Shown here: one piece after another, positions 4,855-7,628 of the stretch | How the letters are laid out: each line of letters opens with the position of its first letter | How positions within the stretch are numbered: the stretch's first letter is position 1 | Assembly: GCA_012515725.1 (NCBI GenBank) | Contig: JAAYXU010000211.1 | Span: 1 to 7,628 of the forward strand | DNA from: Clostridiales bacterium | GTDB taxonomy: Bacteria; Bacillota; Clostridia; Christensenellales; UMGS416 | Direction: 5' to 3' | DNA length: 7,628 bases | Position numbers and translations under genes: made by a program | Notes under the pieces: model-generated | Databases searched by the model: none | The model's input: only the letters and a program-made list of their open reading frames with translations | Told to the model about the DNA's origin: nothing

Positions 4855-6609
4855 CTAGAATATCCTGAATCCGCATACAAAGTGGCTCTTCCAGTACGAG
4901 GAGCTCCAGATGCCGCTGCGCGTGACGACCTCGCCCCGGCCCGACGACGCGTCGATCATCCGGCCGTTTCCCATGTAAATCGCGACATGACCTCTAAAGA
5001 CGAGTATATCGCCGCGCTTCAGGTCGCCGGTGCGCGTGATTTTGCGGTACTTCGCGGACTGGCTCCAGGCCTCGGACGTCATGTATCCCTGATTGACCCC
5101 CGCGCGGTTCAGGCAGTAGTAGACGAATCCCGAGCAGTCGAACGAGCCGGGGCCCTTCGCGCCCCACACATACGGGCAGCCCAGCTTGGACTGGGCGATG
5201 GACAGGAAGTCCTCGATCCTGCTGTCTGCTGCCGACGACGAAGAGGAGGAGGAAGAAGAGGAGCCTGTGCCGCCCGAGCCGCTTGCCGCCTTCTTCGCGC
5301 CCGAAGAGGTCAGCTTCGTCATCGTCTGGCGTCCCACGGTTCCGTCGACCGACAGGCCGTTTCTTTTCTGAAAGGCTTTGACCGCGCTTTCGGTCTCCGA
5401 GCCGAAGTACCCGGTGACATTTTTCATATACCCGAGGTTTTTAAGTCGCGTCTGTATATTCCGCACGTCGTCGCCGCTCATTCCGAACACGAGCGCGTTG
5501 GCTCTGGCCGAGCCCGACTTGAGAAGGCTTACGGTCTTTGGGCCCAGGAATCCGTCGGCGATGAGACCATTGAGCTCCTGGAAGCGCCGCACGGCGGCCA
5601 CGGTGTCCTTTCCGTATACGCCGTCGGGCGTTGTGGTCAGATACCCCAGGTTCTTCAGGTATTTCTGAAAGGATTCAACCTCGTCGCTGCGCTCGCCGTA
5701 TTTGAGGAAATATGCCTTCGCCTGGGTGCTGTAAAGAAGCTCGCGGGTTTTGCGGCCCACCTTTCCGTCGACCGTGAGGTTATTGTACTGCTGGAATAGC
5801 CTGACGGCCTGCTCGGTCAGCTCTCCGAAAAAGCCCGTGACATCGTCCATATAGCCCAGCTCGCGCAGCCTGCTCTGCAGCTCAGTCACGTCGACGCCCT
5901 TTGCCTCAAGCATGACCGTATAGTTCTGCGCGTCGCGCCCCCTGAGCAGCTCGTACGTCTCCATACCCACCCTGCCGTCCTCGTCAAGGCCGTGCTGGCG
6001 CTGGAAGAGGAGCAGCGCCTGCTCGGTCACGGGGCCAAAGTAATCTGTAGGCTCGTCGTGCTCCATATATCCAAGATCCATCAGGCGCTCCTGTATCTGC
6101 GCGACGACCGGCGCGCTGACACCCTGCCGCAGCACGGTGTTCTCAGGATGCGGCGCGGGAGTGGGTGTGGGATCGGGCGTCGGGGTCGGAATCGGTGTGG
6201 GTGACGGAGTCTGCGGCGCGGGAGACGCGGTCGCGGCGGGCGTCTGCGCTGAATTGATAGCGGCGTCCCGAGGCGACGCGCCCGACGCGGCGGCGGCGAT
6301 GATCGGCGGCGCGGCGCACACGAGTACGGCCAGCGCGACAAGAGAGGCGCGCAGTGGTCCAGGCGCGCGCAGACGAGGGGGGAGCAGCGCGAAAAAGGGC
6401 GCAAGAAACGCTCTGAGTCTCGTCAGCAGGGGCTTTAACCGCGCCGCCTGCGAGGGCAGCCAGAAAAGCAGCGCCAGGAACCCGATAGCGAGTCTGCCGA
6501 CCCGACTCAGAAGCGAACTCCAGGCTCCGCGGGAAGGAGAAGCAGCCTTTTTGCGCCCGCGCGGAGACGATGCTATTCTGTTTTTTCGATTCCCGGAGTC
6601 GCGAATCAA
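4855..6609 (-). CDS. Cell-wall hydrolase: four peptidoglycan-binding repeats plus NlpC/P60 endopeptidase
   Basis: A 584-residue exported murein hydrolase. A basic N-terminus (1-37) leads to two hydrophobic stretches (about 38-56 and 87-109), the second acting as signal or anchor, then a Thr-Pro wall-spanning linker (123-155). Four PG_binding_1 repeats follow at about 158-223, 231-293, 301-364 and 373-433, each with the LGY...FG..T..AV..FQ...L..DG.VG..T pattern. A Gly/Ser linker with ten consecutive Ser (450-459) precedes the NlpC/P60 domain (about 463-584). Catalytic Cys492 sits in FDCSGFVYY and His541 in GHVAIYMGNG. The third catalytic position (12 residues after the His) is Asp553 in MIDASS, where Spr has His. 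Such enzymes usually cleave the D-Glu to diamino-acid bond in stem peptides. The TTG start (6609-6607) is chosen because an in-frame TAA lies upstream, AAAAAAGGA precedes it by 10 bases, and the next Met is inside the first repeat. Monocistronic, with its own promoter (6681-6710), and convergent with the homocysteine operon. Confidence 0.95.
   Translation of the reverse strand: MIRDSGNRKNRIASSPRGRKKAASPSRGAWSSLLSRVGRLAIGFLALLFWLPSQAARLKPLLTRLRAFLAPFFALLPPRLRAPGPLRASLVALAVLVCAAPPIIAAAASGASPRDAAINSAQTPAATASPAPQTPSPTPIPTPTPDPTPTPAPHPENTVLRQGVSAPVVAQIQERLMDLGYMEHDEPTDYFGPVTEQALLLFQRQHGLDEDGRVGMETYELLRGRDAQNYTVMLEAKGVDVTELQSRLRELGYMDDVTGFFGELTEQAVRLFQQYNNLTVDGKVGRKTRELLYSTQAKAYFLKYGERSDEVESFQKYLKNLGYLTTTPDGVYGKDTVAAVRRFQELNGLIADGFLGPKTVSLLKSGSARANALVFGMSGDDVRNIQTRLKNLGYMKNVTGYFGSETESAVKAFQKRNGLSVDGTVGRQTMTKLTSSGAKKAASGSGGTGSSSSSSSSSSAADSRIEDFLSIAQSKLGCPYVWGAKGPGSFDCSGFVYYCLNRAGVNQGYMTSEAWSQSAKYRKITRTGDLKRGDILVFRGHVAIYMGNGRMIDASSGRGEVVTRSGIWSSSYWKSHFVCGFRIF
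6157..6185 (+). other. G-quadruplex-type motif within the Thr-Pro linker coding sequence
   Basis: On the plus strand there are five G runs: GGG at 6157, 6163, 6169 and 6175 and GGGG at 6182, separated by 3, 3, 3 and 4 bases. This satisfies the usual G3N1-7 pattern. It lies on the template strand of the NlpC/P60 gene and arises from alternating ACN and CCN codons. Any effect on transcription is untested. Confidence 0.5.
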
Positions 6610-6680
6610 TGAAATGCAATCCTTTTTTCGGATTTACGCACATATTTCAATCGCGGATAATATGCGCTTTTTAGGTTTTC

Positions 6681-6710
6681 ATTGTAGCATAAAAGCGCGC
6701 GGTACGGCAA
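6681..6710 (-). promoter_or_regulatory. Promoter of the NlpC/P60 gene
   Basis: On the minus strand TTGCCG (-35, complement of 6705-6710), an 18-base spacer and TACAAT (-10, complement of 6681-6686). The -10 is preceded by TGC, giving an extended -10 (TGCTACAAT). Transcription would start near 6674, leaving a leader of about 65 bases to the TTG start at 6609. Confidence 0.65.
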
Positions 6711-6782
6711 GTAAGGCCCGAAAGGCGGAATTTATTATTAATGCAGTAATAGTATTGTAAGGGAAAAGCGGGGGGCAATGTA

Positions 6783-7122
6783 ATGATAAAGCGAATATCT
6801 TTTATAACAATAATTATCTTAATTTTGGGTTCTCTTTTATATAAACTGCGCTAAATACGGGAAATAAGCCTCCGGAACAATCAACTCAGTCAACGTCATT
6901 AATGTTGAAAGACCTAATGGATACAGGACATTCTTTTTCACAGTGACGCTTCAAATAAGCCCTTATACAGGGCCGCATATCAGTGTTGGGCTTGATAATA
7001 TAACTGTTGCGATAAACGGTTCGGGAAATGTAAGTATTGAAAAGTATGAACATATAGAGAGCTTCAATCTGCCGCCTCACTACGAGCATATCATTAAAGG
7101 CCACCCCAAAAACTCTCAATAA
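6783..7122 (+). pseudogene. Broken small secreted or lipoprotein-like gene, family unknown
   Basis: An ATG at 6783, 7 bases after a G-rich stretch (6770-6775), starts a 23-codon frame with a perfect signal-peptide shape: MIKRIS, then the hydrophobic core FITIIILILGSLLY. It stops at 6852-6854. One base out of register, the frame 6844-7122 reads INCAKYGK, meets a TAA (6865-6867), and then stays open for 84 codons to a TAA at 7120-7122. That part contains VERPNGYRTFFFTVTLQI, GPHISVGLDNITVAING and EHIESFNLPPHYEH, which reads like a beta-rich extracellular domain. The long part has no start codon or ribosome binding site of its own (only a GTG at 6943). A frameshift near the T run 6836-6839 plus one nonsense change would explain the whole. 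The stretch is AT-rich compared with its neighbours, suggesting transfer or decay. I do not recognise the protein. Confidence 0.55.
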
Positions 7123-7123
7123 A

Positions 7124-7155
7124 CCGCCAAAAGCTTAACATACCCAAAATGGCGG
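7124..7155 (-). terminator. Weak hairpin downstream of the acetyltransferase gene
   Basis: CCGCCA (7124-7129) and TGGCGG (7150-7155) form a 6-bp stem with a 20-base loop. On the minus strand it begins 24 bases after the acetyltransferase stop and is followed by a T-rich but interrupted tract (TTTATTGAGAGTTTTT). The loop is long and the stem short, so this is a tentative call. Confidence 0.25.
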
Positions 7156-7178
7156 ATTGCAAAGCTCAGTGCGCGAAA

Positions 7179-7628
7179 TTAACTGCCGATCCGCTTTGCC
7201 ATCCAGATATCGGGTTTGCCGATGCCGTTCGCGTCGGGAATAACGCCCACGATTTTGTATCCGATCCTCTGATAGAATGAAAACGGATGTCCGCGCAGAT
7301 TCCTGATGCTTTTTATCTTTTCAAACGTATCGGTATACAAATCCGTATTGGACAGCGACGTTTTTCCAAACTCATCGTCGGTCCCGAGAAACATCGTAAT
7401 ACAGCCCTTTTGCGCGGCCGCCTCCTCGAGCGCCGCCACAAGCGCGGTTCCGATACCCCGACCTCGAAACTCACTGCTCACAGCGAGAGGATGAAGCTCC
7501 CATCCCGTCACTCCGTATTGCGGCATCGCGCCCGCAAGGCCGATGAGATGCCCGTTTTCTACCGCGATGTACGATAGTTTCCCATCCTCGAGTATTTCGC
7601 GGATTTCCTCGTATGCGCAGTCCGCGTA
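7179..7628 (-). CDS. AAC(6')-Ii-like aminoglycoside 6'-N-acetyltransferase (GNAT), 5' end missing
   Basis: The last 149 residues of a GNAT acetyltransferase are visible; the frame is open through the right edge, and about 28 N-terminal residues are missing compared with the ~182-residue AAC(6')-Ii of Enterococcus faecium. That family moves an acetyl group from acetyl-CoA to the 6'-amine of aminoglycosides. From memory of AAC(6')-Ii, long matching segments include PQYGVTGWELHPLAV (visible residues 36-50), LGTDDEFGKTSLSNTDLY (81-98), NLRGHPFSFYQRIGYKIVGV (110-129) and GKPDIWMAKRI (137-147). The Glu and His in WELHPL equal Glu72 and His74 of AAC(6')-Ii. The acetyl-CoA loop is the canonical RGRGIGTAL (55-63), whereas AAC(6')-Ii has a less usual version. 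A Met at 7526 is internal, not the start. It could instead acetylate another amine, since chromosomal enzymes of this group are often intrinsic and of broad substrate use. Actual resistance cannot be judged from sequence. Confidence 0.88.
   Translation of the reverse strand, partial: YADCAYEEIREILEDGKLSYIAVENGHLIGLAGAMPQYGVTGWELHPLAVSSEFRGRGIGTALVAALEEAAAQKGCITMFLGTDDEFGKTSLSNTDLYTDTFEKIKSIRNLRGHPFSFYQRIGYKIVGVIPDANGIGKPDIWMAKRIGS

Noticed and set aside
4617..4880. Minus-strand frame of 87 codons in the convergent intergenic region, and a neighbouring frame ending in GNWRFTSAGMRYCVIRATI
   Set aside because: Both overlap the end of the ICMT-like gene, lack ribosome binding sites, and are no longer than expected by chance; the second is also cut by a stop.
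5245..5262. Tandem trinucleotide tract (GAG/GAA type) as a regulatory repeat
   Set aside because: It simply encodes the poly-Ser linker of the hydrolase in frame.
4882..5799. Long plus-strand open frame (305 codons) opposite the NlpC/P60 gene
   Set aside because: It is antisense to a convincing multi-domain gene; its composition is the low-complexity Arg/Ala/Gly type expected from a GC-rich shadow frame, and no ribosome binding site was found.
6137..6760. Plus-strand open frame starting with Gly-Val repeats
   Set aside because: It is the complement of the Thr-Pro linker and signal region of the hydrolase; the GVGVG pattern is only the reverse reading of the Pro/Thr codons.
6886..7119. Minus-strand 77-codon frame
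   Set aside because: It is the reverse of the more protein-like plus-strand frame 6868-7122 and has no ribosome binding site.

Overview
The window looks like chromosomal DNA of an anaerobic Gram-positive bacterium of the Clostridia type. This is inferred from gene content and not from a marker gene. It carries a sulfide-dependent homocysteine pathway typical of strict anaerobes, a large secreted NlpC/P60 peptidoglycan hydrolase with four peptidoglycan-binding repeats, consensus sigma-A-like promoters and strong AGGAGG ribosome binding sites. The intact genes are GC-rich. Two stretches (about 1340-1560 and 6610-7180) are visibly richer in A+T and hold what look like decayed genes.

Layout from left to right. 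The first 55 bases hold the start of a divergent minus-strand gene that runs off the window. A well-formed promoter (139-167) then drives a single gene (232-1332) for a uroporphyrinogen decarboxylase (URO-D)-superfamily protein, of the kind often labelled a corrinoid methyltransferase-like protein. The 336 bases after it contain a possible minus-strand gene remnant, a 6+6 inverted repeat and a near-perfect promoter (1585-1613). That promoter starts a tight four-gene operon: HcyBio/DUF39 (1669-2835), NIL-domain ferredoxin (2832-3245), UPF0280 (3247-3984) and an isoprenylcysteine methyltransferase (ICMT)-like membrane protein (3991-4668). The genes are joined by a 4-base overlap, a 1-base gap and a 6-base gap.

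The first three operon genes are the bacterial counterparts of the MA1821, MA1822 and MA1715 proteins of Methanosarcina acetivorans, which make homocysteine from aspartate semialdehyde and sulfide. HcyBio would carry the persulfide chemistry, the NIL-ferredoxin would supply electrons, and UPF0280 helps in a way not yet fixed. The fourth gene, an integral membrane protein with an ICMT-like C-terminus, is not a textbook member of this pathway and is the most interesting association here.

Convergent to the operon is the minus-strand NlpC/P60 gene (6609-4855). Upstream of it, on the plus strand, lie a signal-peptide-like start and an 84-codon reading frame that together look like a broken small secreted-protein gene (6783-7122). 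The right edge holds most of a minus-strand GNAT acetyltransferase very like the chromosomal AAC(6')-Ii aminoglycoside acetyltransferase. Its first ~28 residues lie outside the window.

I see no rRNA, tRNA, CRISPR array, insertion sequence or phage gene. The only reasonably new system-level hint is the extra membrane gene in the homocysteine operon.
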